Shown here in pieces: positions 52,057 through 61,013 of a stretch of DNA of 64,000 nt. Each line of letters starts with the position of its first letter. The first letter of the stretch is position 1. Position numbers and translations under genes: made by a program. The DNA is from Solirubrobacteraceae bacterium (GTDB lineage: Bacteria > Actinomycetota > Thermoleophilia > Solirubrobacterales > Solirubrobacteraceae). The DNA lies in assembly GCA_016462625.1 (NCBI GenBank), contig JAEMSV010000009.1, forward strand, positions 1 to 64,000, read 5' to 3'. Under the pieces are notes generated by a model, which saw only the letters and a program-made list of their open reading frames with translations, did no database searches and had not been told where the DNA came from.

Positions 52057-53904
52057 TTAGTGCGTGCCACAGACACGCACGACCTCGGCGATTGAGGTTA
52101 GCCCCCTCGTGACCTTGTGCAGTCCATCCTCGCGCAGACGGTGCATTCCGTCCCGTGTTGCGACCTCTCCGATGCGGTCGGCCGACGCCCGCTCGACGGC
52201 GAGTGAGCGGAGCTCCTCGCTCATCCGCATCACCTCATAGAGGCCGATCCGGCCCTTGTAGCCGGTGCCGTTGCACCGCTGGCAGCCCTGCGGGTCGTAC
52301 GCCTCGATGTCGAACGACGCGTGGAACCCGTTGCGGCGCAGGACCTCCGCCGTGAGGATCGTGCGCTGCTTGCAGTGCTTGCACAGCTGCCGCGCGAGGC
52401 GCTGGGCGACGACCGCGTCGATCGCCGACGCCACCAGGAAGGGCTCGATGCCCATCTCCGTCAGGCGGGTGATCGCCGTCGGCGCGTCGTTGGTGTGCAG
52501 CGTCGAGAGGACGAGGTGGCCCGTGAGTGCGGCCTCGATCGCGATCTGGGCGGTCTCACGGTCGCGGATCTCGCCGACCATGATCACGTCGGGATCGGCG
52601 CGCATCATGGCCCGCAGCCCGCTGGCGAACGTGAGGCCCGCGCGCGGATTGACCTGGACCTGGGTGATCCCGTCGACCTGGTACTCGACCGGGTCCTCGA
52701 TCGTGATGATGTTCTTCTCGGGCGTGTTGAGCTGGCCCAGCGCGGCGTAGAGCGTCGTCGACTTGCCCGAACCGGTCGGGCCCGTCACGAGCACGGCCCC
52801 GAACGCCTGACTGAACGCGTCGGTGAACCGCTCCCGCTCGGTGTCGAGCATGCCGAGCGTGTCGAGGTCGAGCACCACGTTCGACGTGTCCAGGATCCGC
52901 AGGACGACGTTCTCGCCGTGCGCGCACGGCAGCGTGACGACGCGCAGGTCGACGTGCTTGCCGTCGATCGTCAGGCCGATGCGCCCGTCCTGGGGCACGC
53001 GCTTCTCGGCGATGTCGAGCTCGCTGATGATCTTCAGCCGGGACACCACGCCGGCGACCATGCCGCGCGGGACCTCGGTCGCCTCGGACAGCACGCCGTC
53101 GATGCGGAACCGGACGCGCATCGCGTCGGCGTCGGGCTCGAAGTGCACGTCGGACGCGCCCTGCTCGACCGCCTGGGCGACGATCTGGTTGACGAGCTTG
53201 ATGACCGGCTGGTCGTCGGCCTGGTCGCGCAGGTCGACCACCTCGGCGGACGTGTCCGGAGCGGCGTGCTCGTCGACGACGGTCGTGTCCGCGACGACCT
53301 TGTCGAGCCGCGTCAGCCGCGTGATGAGCCCGGCGAGATCCTCAGCGCTGGCGACCGCCGGGCGGATCTCGTAGCCCGTCATCATCGAGATGTCGTCCGC
53401 GGCGAGCACGTTCGCCGGGTCCGCCATCGCGACGAGCAGCGTGCGGTCGTCGATGAACGCGACCGGCACGGCCTGGTAGCGCTTGGCCGCAGCCGCGTTG
53501 ATCACGTGGGCCGCGGCCATGTCGACGTGGAACACACTCAGATCGAGATGGTCGAGCCCGTTGCGCTCGGCCACCGCCCGCGCGAGACCGTCGGCGGTGA
53601 GGGTCCCGGCGTCGAGCAGGAGCTTCTCGGGCGTGGTCCCCGACGCGCGGGCCTTCTCGATCGCCTCGTTGACCTTGCCCTCGTCCGCGAGCCCGAGCTC
53701 GATGAGGACGTCGGTCAGGAAGCGCGGGCTGGATCCGGAGCGCGGTCGGGGCGGTGTGACGCCGTCCCAGTTCTCGTCCTCCCGCGGGACCGGCGGTGGG
53801 GCCGGCGTCGCGACTGCGAGCACCGGCTTGAGGTCGGCCTCGCGGACATCGTCGACGACGTCGTGCGACTCAAGGTCTTCGATCTGGGCTGTGACTGGTT
53901 CCAT
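52057..53904 (-). CDS. pilB: Type IV pilus assembly ATPase PilB (copy 2)
   Basis: 615 residues. N-terminal acidic/Pro tail, MshEN-like domain (FLTDVLIELGLADEGKVNEAI), ATPase with TGPTGSGKSTTLYA, ASDVHFEPDADAMRVRFRIDG, MVGEIRDRETA, TGHLVLSTLHTND, and zinc site CKHC...CQRCNGTGYKGRIGLYEV. Its start lies 35 bp inside the end of aroE. Two extension motors plus PilT may serve different pilin sets. Confidence 0.95.
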   Translation of the reverse strand: MEPVTAQIEDLESHDVVDDVREADLKPVLAVATPAPPPVPREDENWDGVTPPRPRSGSSPRFLTDVLIELGLADEGKVNEAIEKARASGTTPEKLLLDAGTLTADGLARAVAERNGLDHLDLSVFHVDMAAAHVINAAAAKRYQAVPVAFIDDRTLLVAMADPANVLAADDISMMTGYEIRPAVASAEDLAGLITRLTRLDKVVADTTVVDEHAAPDTSAEVVDLRDQADDQPVIKLVNQIVAQAVEQGASDVHFEPDADAMRVRFRIDGVLSEATEVPRGMVAGVVSRLKIISELDIAEKRVPQDGRIGLTIDGKHVDLRVVTLPCAHGENVVLRILDTSNVVLDLDTLGMLDTERERFTDAFSQAFGAVLVTGPTGSGKSTTLYAALGQLNTPEKNIITIEDPVEYQVDGITQVQVNPRAGLTFASGLRAMMRADPDVIMVGEIRDRETAQIAIEAALTGHLVLSTLHTNDAPTAITRLTEMGIEPFLVASAIDAVVAQRLARQLCKHCKQRTILTAEVLRRNGFHASFDIEAYDPQGCQRCNGTGYKGRIGLYEVMRMSEELRSLAVERASADRIGEVATRDGMHRLREDGLHKVTRGLTSIAEVVRVCGTH

Positions 53905-54706
53905 TGGCGGTATCCCTCACTGCCCGGCGCATCTCCGCGACGGGCGCTTCACGCCCGGTCCAGGTCGTGAAGCTCAGTGCGCCCTGAGAGACCAAGATCT
54001 CCAGCCCGTCCACGGTTGCGCTCCCCTGCTGTCTTGCAGCGTCGATGAGCGCGGTGCCGCCCGGCCGGTAGACGAGGTCCACCACGGTCGCGTATGCAGC
54101 AAGATCATGGGAGGTGAGAGGCAGGTTTGAAAATGTGCTGGACGGATCGTGGAGCCCAACAGCCGTACAATTAATTAGTAGATCGGCATATTCGGGCAAG
54201 TCGTCCACGGAACTCGCCTCAAGCTCCAGTGCCAGCTGCCGACTACGGGCCGCCGTTCGGTTCCACACCGCGACCTCCGCCCCCACCGAGCGCAGCGCCC
54301 AGACCACCGCACGGGCGCTCCCGCCCGCCCCGAGGACGACCGCGGTGGCCTGCGGCCGGCCCGCGATGGTCGCGAGGAGGCCGGGGGCGTCCGTGTTCGA
54401 CGCGCGGATCGTGCCGTCGGCCCGCAGCTCGAGCGTGTTCGCCGCCCCGATCGCCCGCGCAGCAGGCGTCGCCTCGTCGGCGAGCGCAAGCGCCGCCTCC
54501 TTGTGCGGGATCGTGACGTTCGCCCCGCGGAACCCCGCGCCGGCCAGCGCGCGGACGGTCTCGTCGAAGCGCTCGGGCGGCACCGGCAGCAGCTGGTAGC
54601 GGTCCAGCCCCGCCGCGAGCATCATCGCCGGGGACCGGCTGTGGGCGACCGGCCAACCGAGGACGCCGTACCGAGAGCTCGTCCCGCTCACCCCCGCGCC
54701 GCTCAT
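53870..54706 (-). CDS. aroE: Shikimate dehydrogenase
   Basis: 278 residues from ATG 54706, 2 bp after the mltG stop. YGVLGWPVAHSRSPAM (shikimate site), GANVTIPHKEAAL (catalytic Lys), NTDAPGLL, NADP-binding VVLGAGGSARAVVWAL and NRTAARSRQL. Completes the shikimate set with aroC, aroKB and aroQ at 20-23 kb. The 3' end overlaps pilB2 by 35 bp. The middle (around 54100-54200) is visibly AT-richer than its neighbours but has no break in frame. Confidence 0.95.
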   Translation of the reverse strand: MSGAGVSGTSSRYGVLGWPVAHSRSPAMMLAAGLDRYQLLPVPPERFDETVRALAGAGFRGANVTIPHKEAALALADEATPAARAIGAANTLELRADGTIRASNTDAPGLLATIAGRPQATAVVLGAGGSARAVVWALRSVGAEVAVWNRTAARSRQLALELEASSVDDLPEYADLLINCTAVGLHDPSSTFSNLPLTSHDLAAYATVVDLVYRPGGTALIDAARQQGSATVDGLEILVSQGALSFTTWTGREAPVAEMRRAVRDTANGTSHSPDRRP

Positions 54707-54708
54707 GC

Positions 54709-56319
54709 TCAGCAGGTCGTCGGCGACTTGCCGCCCGCCTTCGTGCGGGCGTCGTTGTAGCGCTGGACGTCGCGCTGGAACTGCGCCTCGGTCGAGCTGA
54801 ACGCGTGCTCTCCGCACGTGCCCGGCTTGACGACGTAGTAGAGGACCTTCGAAGCCGCCGGGTTGGCCGCGGCCTTGATCGAGGCCAGCCCGGGATTGCC
54901 GATCGGCGTCGGCGGCAGGCCCGTGTTCGTGCGCGTGTTGTACGCCGAGTTCGCGGTCAGCTCGCTCTGGCGCAGCGGACGGGTCCAGTTGTTGGTCGCG
55001 TAGCGCGTCGTGGCGTCGATCCCGAGCGGCATGCCCTCGCGCAGGCGGTTGTGGATGACGGCCGAGATCTGGCGGCGCTCCTTCGCGAGCTGGGCCTCGC
55101 GGTCGATCATCGACGCGATGATCAGGACGTCGTAGCGCGTGAGGTTGCGCGCGCGGGCGCGCTTCATGTTCACCGTGCGGATGTTCGTCTCGAACGTGTC
55201 GAGCTGCTTTCGCACGAGGCCGCGCACCGTCTGGCTCGGGCGCAGGTCGTACGTCGCCGGGAACAGGAAGCCCTCGAGCGACCGCGGGTTCTTCGGGGCC
55301 CCGTACTTCCGTGGGCTGAAGCCCGCGGGCGCTTTCTTGGTGGCCTCGAGATAGCTCCCCTCGATCCCGGCTTTGCGCGTGCGGGCGGCGATCTCCGAAC
55401 GCGAGAGCCCCTCGGGGATCGGGAACTTGACGACCGTCGGCGCGGGCGCGGCCTTCGGCACCGTCGTGAGCGCTTCGATCGCCGCCCCGTAGGACATGTT
55501 GCGCGCGAGGACGTGTCGGCCCGAGCGCAGATCGTCGCGCTTGCCGGAGATCAGGGTGCGGAGGCTGAAGATCGCGCCCGAATCGACGACACCCTTCTCG
55601 TCGAGCAGGTCGCCCACGTCCCGGGCGCTCGCGCCTTCGGGGATGCGGACGACGACGCGCCCCTCCCCCTCGCCGCCAAACGGCTGGACGAGGGCGTTGA
55701 CGACCCACAGCATCCCGAACAGCACGAGCAGCAGCGCACCGATCGCGACCGGGCGGCGCCAGCGGCGCGCGCGACGGACGCCGCGAGGGGCATCGCCGGG
55801 CGGTGACGCGATGGGGCGCTTGCCGCGGCCTCGGGGACCCCGCGGCCCGCGCGGGGCCTTGGTCGCGCCGATCGCCGCCTCGGGCTCGGCGGGCAGCGTG
55901 CCCGCGGGCGCCGGCGGCGGCGCGGGCGGGTTGGGCTGGATGCGGCGGACCTCGGGCTCGTCGGCGTCGAGCCAGTCCTCGGGCTCAGGCACAGGCGGCG
56001 CTTCCGGCTCGGGGACGAAGGGATCGCCCTGCGGTGGCGCCGGGTCCTCCGGCACGGGCAGCGGCTCGTGCGCCGGCTCGACCGGGACCGGATCGGGCGT
56101 AAACGGATCTCCCTGGGGCGGGCCGGGATCGACGGGTGCCGGGACCGGGTGCTCGGCCTCGGGCGGCAGGGGCTCCTCGGCCGGCGCAGGGTCGCCCGAA
56201 AGCTCCGGAACGGGACGGCCCTCACGCTCGGCGCGACGCGCCTCGCGCTCCAGGCGCGCACGCTCGCGGTCCGCGGCGCTGCGCTCTCCCCCGCCCTGCT
56301 GTCGTCCGAACCTGCTCAC
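54709..56319 (-). CDS. mltG: Endolytic murein transglycosylase MltG with long proline-rich cytosolic tail
   Basis: 536 residues. Residues 1-~195 are Pro/Glu-rich with two ~35-residue repeats around PPQGDPF and a Gly/Arg-rich basic end. A helix (AIGALLLVLFGMLWVVNALV) and the extracellular YceG domain follow: RIPEGASARDVGDLLDEKGVV (LysM-like), IIASMIDREAQLAKERRQISAVIHNRL with the catalytic Glu, NSAYNTRTNTGLPPTPIGNPG. Terminates nascent glycan strands. GTG start overlaps ruvX by four bases. Confidence 0.94.
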   Translation of the reverse strand: MSRFGRQQGGGERSAADRERARLEREARRAEREGRPVPELSGDPAPAEEPLPPEAEHPVPAPVDPGPPQGDPFTPDPVPVEPAHEPLPVPEDPAPPQGDPFVPEPEAPPVPEPEDWLDADEPEVRRIQPNPPAPPPAPAGTLPAEPEAAIGATKAPRGPRGPRGRGKRPIASPPGDAPRGVRRARRWRRPVAIGALLLVLFGMLWVVNALVQPFGGEGEGRVVVRIPEGASARDVGDLLDEKGVVDSGAIFSLRTLISGKRDDLRSGRHVLARNMSYGAAIEALTTVPKAAPAPTVVKFPIPEGLSRSEIAARTRKAGIEGSYLEATKKAPAGFSPRKYGAPKNPRSLEGFLFPATYDLRPSQTVRGLVRKQLDTFETNIRTVNMKRARARNLTRYDVLIIASMIDREAQLAKERRQISAVIHNRLREGMPLGIDATTRYATNNWTRPLRQSELTANSAYNTRTNTGLPPTPIGNPGLASIKAAANPAASKVLYYVVKPGTCGEHAFSSTEAQFQRDVQRYNDARTKAGGKSPTTC

Positions 56320-56717
56320 GAGCGCTGCACCCTACTCAGCCAACCCTCCAGAAGATGGGCGGCGGCGCGGGAGTCCTCCGCGGCGACCGGGTCGATGTCG
56401 CGCTGCGCGAGCGCGGTCGTGAACCGCTCGTCCTCGAGCTCGACGGGGATCTTCTTCCCCAGGCGGCGCTGGAGGTTCGCGGCGAACTCGCGGCATTCCC
56501 GAGTCTGGTCGGTGTCGTGGCCGGAGAGCCCGATCGGCAGCCCGACGACCACGCGCGAGGCCTCACGCTCGATGACGAGCTCGACGACGCGGGTCATCCC
56601 CTTCTTGGTGCCGGGTCGCTCGATGACCTCGAGCGGCGTGGCGAGCGTCCCGGTCGGATCGCTGATCGCCACCCCGCACCGAGCGCTGCCGTAGTCGAGC
56701 GCGAGCACCCGGCCCAT
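56316..56717 (-). CDS. ruvX: Holliday junction resolvase-like RuvX/YqgF
   Basis: 133 residues. RNase H fold: LALDYGSARCGVAISD, VVVGLPIGLSGHDTDQT, VELEDERFTTALA and the C-terminal DSRAAAHLLEGWL. Known in other bacteria for 16S rRNA 5' maturation. alaS-ruvX-mltG-aroE is a standard actinobacterial order. The palindromic element sits between ruvX and alaS. Confidence 0.94.
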   Translation of the reverse strand: MGRVLALDYGSARCGVAISDPTGTLATPLEVIERPGTKKGMTRVVELVIEREASRVVVGLPIGLSGHDTDQTRECREFAANLQRRLGKKIPVELEDERFTTALAQRDIDPVAAEDSRAAAHLLEGWLSRVQRS

Positions 56718-56729
56718 GGCGATCAGGCG

Positions 56730-56778
56730 GGGGTGTGCGCATTGCGGTTCGGCAGGCGAAGGAGAATGCTCACACCCC
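56730..56778. repeat. 49-bp palindromic element, intergenic copy
   Basis: Fills most of the 66-bp gap between alaS and ruvX. Same arms as the copA copy, GGGGTGTG/CACACCCC and GCATT/AATGC with a C/T non-pair in place of A/G, and inner TTCG...CGAA. Six of 49 positions differ between copies. In transcripts it would fold into a long hairpin between two cistrons. Confidence 0.85.
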
Positions 56779-56783
56779 GAGTC

Positions 56784-59402
56784 CTACGACAGCGCCCGCT
56801 CGATCGCGGCCTTGGCAGCCGTGAGCGCGTCAGGGAGCTTCTCGGGGTCCTTGCCGCCGGCCTGGGCGATGGTGTCGCGCCCACCTCCGCCGCCGCCGAC
56901 GACCTGCGCGGCCTCCTTGACGATCGCGCCGGCCTTGACACCGCGCTCGACGAGCGCCGGCGAGACGGCGACGACCAGGCTGACCTTGCCGTCGTTGACC
57001 GCCCCGAGCACCACGGCGCCGTTGTCGCCGAGCTTGCCCTTCACCCGGTCGGCGACGTCCATGAGCTGCTTGGGCTCGATGCCCTCGACCGTCTCCGCGA
57101 CCACGGAGGCACCCGCGACGTCGGCGGCCTTCCCGGCGAGCGCGGCCTCGTCGGCCCCGCCTCCGGCCGCCTTGGCCTTCGCGGCCTCCTTGGCCTTCTG
57201 CTGCAGGGCGACGATCGCCTCGGGCACGCGCTCGGTCTGGGTCTTCAGCGCGCTCGCGCTCTCGCGCAGGAGACGGTCCTCCTCGCGCAGGAGCTTGACG
57301 GCCTCGGGGCCGGTGATCGCCTCGATACGCCGCACGTTGGCGGCGCTCGAGCCCTCGCTGGTGATCTTGAAGACGCCGATCTCGGCGGTCGACCGCACAT
57401 GCGTGCCGCCGCACAGCTCGCGGGAGTACTCGCCGTCGCCGATCTCGACCATCCGCACGACCTCGCCGTACTTCTCGCCGAACAGGGCCATCGCCCCCAG
57501 CTCCTGCGCGGCGGCGAGCGTCGTCGTCTGCGGGCGGACCGGGTCGTTGCGCAGGATCCACGCGTTGATCTGGTCCTCGACGGCCCGGAACTCGTCCTCG
57601 GAGAGCTTGTCGCCGTGCGTGAAGTCGAAGCGCAGCTTGTCCGGGCCGACGTACGAGCCGGCCTGGCGCACGTGCGGACCCAGCGTGTCGCGCAGCGCGG
57701 CGTGCAACAGATGCGTCGCGGTGTGGTTGGCCTGCGTGGCGTGGCGCGCGGCACGGTCGACCCGCGCGGTCACGCGCTCGCCATCTTTCAGCTCGCCCTC
57801 GACGACCTCGACGACCAGCGCCTGGTCGTTGCCGATCCGCAGCACGTCCGTGACCGTCGCGCGGCAGTCACCCCCGTCACAGGCGAGCTCGCCGGCGTCG
57901 GCGACCTGGCCACCGCCCGTGGCGTAGAACGGCGACTCGACGAGCCGCACGAGCAGCTGCCCGCCGACCTCCTCGATCGCGCCGACCGCCGTGTGCTGCT
58001 CGGTCGTCTCGTACCCGACGAACTGCGTCTCGAAGTCGCTCCCGCGGATGATCGCCTGCGCCTTCTCGCGCAGCCCCTCGCCGTCGACGGCCTGCGCGCG
58101 GCCTCCGCGCGAGAGGGCGCGCTGCTGCTCCATCAGCTCGTCGAAACCCAGCGTGTCGACCTCGAGCCCCTCCTCCAGGGCGAGCTCGCGCGTGACCTCG
58201 AACGGGAAGCCGAACGTGTCGTGGAGCTTGAAGGCGTCGGCCGCCGGGATGGCGCCGGTCTCGCGGGAGCGCTCGATGACCTCCTCCAGCAGCTTGGTGC
58301 CCTGCTCGAGGGTCCGGCCGAAGCCCTCCTCCTCGGCCTTGACCCAGCGCTGGATGTTCTCGCGCTCCTTGACGATCTCGGGGTAGCCCTTCCCCATGAC
58401 CTCGATGACGCGGTCAACGAACAGCGGCAGGAACAGGCCCTCGTCGCCCTCGATGCCGATGCGGTGGCCCTGCTGGATCGCGCGGCGCATGATGCGGCGC
58501 AGGATGTAGCCGCGGTCCTCGTTGGACGGCACGACGCCGTCGGCGATGAGGAACGTGGCGGCGCGCGAGTGGTCGGCGAGGATGCGTAGCGCGCGCTCGT
58601 CGACCTCTTTCTGCGCGAGCTCGCGGCCCAAGTCGATGAGCGGGATGAAGTGGTCGGTCTCGAAGATCGTCGGTGCGTTCTGCTGGATCAGCGCCATGCG
58701 GTTGAGGCCCAGGCCCGTGTCGATGTTCTGCGCCGGCAGCGGCTTCAGCGTATTGACCGGATCCTGGTTGAACTGCATGAAGACGAGGTTCCAGTACTCC
58801 AGGAAGCGCTCGTTCTCCTCACCGGGGAGGTCGTCCTCCTTGCCGAACTCGACGCCGCGGTCGAGGTACAGCTCCGAGCACGGGCCGCACGGACCCGTTG
58901 GGCCGGCCTGCCAGAAGTTCTCCTCGCGATTGCAGGCGACGATGCGCTCGCGCGGGACGCCGATCTCGAGCCAAGCGTCGATGGCCTCCTGATCGGGGCC
59001 GAGGCCGAGCTCCTCGTCGCCCTCGAAGACCGTCACCCAGATCTGCTCGGGCTTGAAGCCGAAGCCCTGCAGCGAGAGCTCCCAGGCGAACTCGGCGGCG
59101 CCCTGCTTGAAGTAGTCGCCCATCGAGAAGTTGCCGAGCATCTCGAAGAACGTGAGGTGCCGGGCGGTGTTGCCGACGTTCTCGATGTCGGTGGTGCGGA
59201 AGCACTTCTGGCAGGACGTCAGCCGGTGGTGCGGCGGCGTCTCCTGGCCGAGGAAGTACGGCTTCAGCGGATGCATACCTGCCGTGGTGAGCAGCACCGA
59301 CGGGTCGAACGTCGCGGGAACCAGCGACGCGGAGGGCAGGCGCTTGTGATCGCGGGAGGCGTAGAACTCCAGGTACGTCTCGCGGATCTCGTCGGTCGTC
59401 AT
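56784..59402 (-). CDS. alaS: Alanyl-tRNA synthetase
   Basis: 872 residues, the usual length. Start ATG 59402 (TTDEIRETYLEFYASRDHKRLPS). Class II catalytic core with TFEMLGNFSMGDYF-type motif (FFEMLGNFSMGDYFKQG), GNEDRGYILRRIMRRAI-type motif, editing domain NHTATHLLHAAL and CGGTHVRSTAEIG (zinc site), then coiled-coil and a C-terminal Gly-rich DHHA1 domain (VGGGGGGRDTIAQAGGKDPEKL). Confidence 0.98.
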   Translation of the reverse strand: MTTDEIRETYLEFYASRDHKRLPSASLVPATFDPSVLLTTAGMHPLKPYFLGQETPPHHRLTSCQKCFRTTDIENVGNTARHLTFFEMLGNFSMGDYFKQGAAEFAWELSLQGFGFKPEQIWVTVFEGDEELGLGPDQEAIDAWLEIGVPRERIVACNREENFWQAGPTGPCGPCSELYLDRGVEFGKEDDLPGEENERFLEYWNLVFMQFNQDPVNTLKPLPAQNIDTGLGLNRMALIQQNAPTIFETDHFIPLIDLGRELAQKEVDERALRILADHSRAATFLIADGVVPSNEDRGYILRRIMRRAIQQGHRIGIEGDEGLFLPLFVDRVIEVMGKGYPEIVKERENIQRWVKAEEEGFGRTLEQGTKLLEEVIERSRETGAIPAADAFKLHDTFGFPFEVTRELALEEGLEVDTLGFDELMEQQRALSRGGRAQAVDGEGLREKAQAIIRGSDFETQFVGYETTEQHTAVGAIEEVGGQLLVRLVESPFYATGGGQVADAGELACDGGDCRATVTDVLRIGNDQALVVEVVEGELKDGERVTARVDRAARHATQANHTATHLLHAALRDTLGPHVRQAGSYVGPDKLRFDFTHGDKLSEDEFRAVEDQINAWILRNDPVRPQTTTLAAAQELGAMALFGEKYGEVVRMVEIGDGEYSRELCGGTHVRSTAEIGVFKITSEGSSAANVRRIEAITGPEAVKLLREEDRLLRESASALKTQTERVPEAIVALQQKAKEAAKAKAAGGGADEAALAGKAADVAGASVVAETVEGIEPKQLMDVADRVKGKLGDNGAVVLGAVNDGKVSLVVAVSPALVERGVKAGAIVKEAAQVVGGGGGGRDTIAQAGGKDPEKLPDALTAAKAAIERALS

Positions 59403-59414
59403 CACGACCGTTGA

Positions 59415-59459
59415 TTCAAGCGCATACGCGCAGTCCCTCTCGGGTTCGAGTGCATATGC
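59415..59459. repeat. Pair of 15-bp direct repeats between alaS and the cyclophilin gene
   Basis: TTCAAGCGCATACGC (59415-59429) and TTCGAGTGCATATGC (59445-59459), 12 of 15 identical, 30 bp apart start to start (about three helical turns), in the 65-bp divergent gap. The second contains the palindrome GCATATGC. Candidate regulatory sites. Confidence 0.5.
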
Positions 59460-59467
59460 TCGCGCCC

Positions 59468-60160
59468 ATGCGCCCCCTGCTGCTGCTCGCCTGCCTCCTG
59501 CTCGCCCTCTTCGCCGCCGCCTGCGGTGACGACGAGGACACGAAGACCGACACCGGATCGGCCGCCGCCACGACACCCGCGGCGACGACCGAACAGGCCG
59601 CAGCGCCCGGGGAGTGCACCCCGGCCGAGCCCAAGACCCACGACGGCAAGGTCGGCAAGCCCACGGGCAAGCTCGACCCCGCCAAGACCTACGTCGCGAC
59701 CGTCGTGACGAACTGCGGGACGTTCGAGATCACCCTCGACGTCAAGCGCGCGCCGAAGACGTCGAACTCCTTCAAGCACCTCGCCGACGAGGGCTTCTAC
59801 GACGGCCTCTCCTTCCACCGCATCGTCCCCGGGTTCGTCATCCAGGGCGGCGACCCGTCCGGTGACGGCACGGGCGGCCCGGACTACTCCGTTGAGGAGG
59901 CTCCGCCGAGCGACCTGCAGTACACGAAGGGCGTCGTCGCGATGGCGAAGACGGGCGCCGAGGCGCCGGGGACCTCGGGCAGCCAGTTCTACGTCGTGAC
60001 CGGTGACGACGCCGGCCTGCCGCCCGAGTACGCGCTGCTCGGCAAGGTCACGAAGGGACAAGAGATCGCGGATGCGATCGAAGCCGTCGAGACCGACCCG
60101 TCGACCGAGCAGCCCGTCAACCCGGTCGTCATCGAGAGCATCAAGGTCACGGAGTCGTAG
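59468..60160 (+). CDS. Cyclophilin-type peptidyl-prolyl isomerase, lipoprotein
   Basis: 230 residues from ATG 59468 (ATG 59456 is possible). Lipoprotein signal with lipobox LFAAAC (Cys19), an Asp/Thr/Ala linker, then a cyclophilin domain: KTSNSFKHLADEGFYDGLSFHRIVPGFVIQGGDP, GVVAMAKTG and GSQFYVVTGDD. Folds exported proteins at the outer face of the membrane. Confidence 0.93.
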   Translation: MRPLLLLACLLLALFAAACGDDEDTKTDTGSAAATTPAATTEQAAAPGECTPAEPKTHDGKVGKPTGKLDPAKTYVATVVTNCGTFEITLDVKRAPKTSNSFKHLADEGFYDGLSFHRIVPGFVIQGGDPSGDGTGGPDYSVEEAPPSDLQYTKGVVAMAKTGAEAPGTSGSQFYVVTGDDAGLPPEYALLGKVTKGQEIADAIEAVETDPSTEQPVNPVVIESIKVTES

Positions 60161-60167
60161 ACGCCCC

Positions 60168-61013
60168 ATGTGCCGCTGGAACGCGTACTACGGCCAGTCG
60201 ATCCTGGTCGAGGAGCTGCTGTACCGCACCGAGCACGGGCTGATCGCCCAGAGCCGGCAGGCCAACGAGGGCATAGAGCTCCTCAACGGCGACGGGTTCG
60301 GGATCGGCTGGTACGACGAGTTCGTTGCCCGTGAGCCCCATCCCCCGGCGCGATACCGCAACACCGCCCCGGCCTGGAACGACGTGAACCTCCGCGAGCT
60401 GGCGGGCCACGTCCGCACGCCGCTCTTCCTCGCTCACGTGAGGATGACGACGGGCACGCCCGTCCAGCAGACGAACTGTCATCCCTTCCGCCACGGCAAC
60501 TGGCTGTTCGTGCAGAACGGCGAGATCATTGGCTACGAGAAGATCCGCCGGACCCTCTTGCACGCGGTCGACGACTCCATCTTCGGTGAGCTCCAGGGCA
60601 CCACCGACTCGGAGCTCATGTTCTTCCTGGCCCTGACGTTCGGCATGGAGGACGACCCGCTCGGCGGACTCGCCCGGGCGGTCGGGTTCATCGAGAAGAC
60701 CGGCCGGGCCGCGGGCATCGAGCACCCCGTCGAGATGACGGTCGGCATGAGCAACGGCGAGGAGCTGTGGGCGATCAGGTACGGCAGCGGAGCCCGCTCC
60801 CGGACGCTGTACGAGAGCCGCGACCCGGACACGCTGCGGTCGCTCTACCCCAACCTCGAGCGCTTCCAGCGGCTCAGCGCGGACGACCGCATCGTCGTCT
60901 CCGAGCCGCTCGGCCACCTCAAGGGCGTGTGGGCGGAGATCCCCGACCGCTCGTCTGTGACGATCGGCCCCGGCGAGGACGTCCACCAGCCGTTCGTGGC
61001 CCTCACTCCGTAG
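60168..61013 (+). CDS. Class II glutamine amidotransferase (YafJ/EgtC-like), copy 2
   Basis: 281 residues starting MCRWNAYYGQS with Cys2 nucleophile. NGDGFGIGWYDEF, LAHVRMTTGTPVQQTNCHPFRHGNWLFVQNG, GTTDSELMF. Same length and motif order as the protein at 44992; they differ most in the C-terminal third. 7 bp after the cyclophilin gene. Acceptor unknown. Confidence 0.9.
   Translation: MCRWNAYYGQSILVEELLYRTEHGLIAQSRQANEGIELLNGDGFGIGWYDEFVAREPHPPARYRNTAPAWNDVNLRELAGHVRTPLFLAHVRMTTGTPVQQTNCHPFRHGNWLFVQNGEIIGYEKIRRTLLHAVDDSIFGELQGTTDSELMFFLALTFGMEDDPLGGLARAVGFIEKTGRAAGIEHPVEMTVGMSNGEELWAIRYGSGARSRTLYESRDPDTLRSLYPNLERFQRLSADDRIVVSEPLGHLKGVWAEIPDRSSVTIGPGEDVHQPFVALTP

Noticed and set aside
54100..54200. 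AT-richer patch inside aroE as a sign of insertion or frameshift
   Set aside because: The frame and the residues expected of AroE continue through it (LINCTAVGL...LVYRPGGTALIDAA), so it is only a local composition dip.
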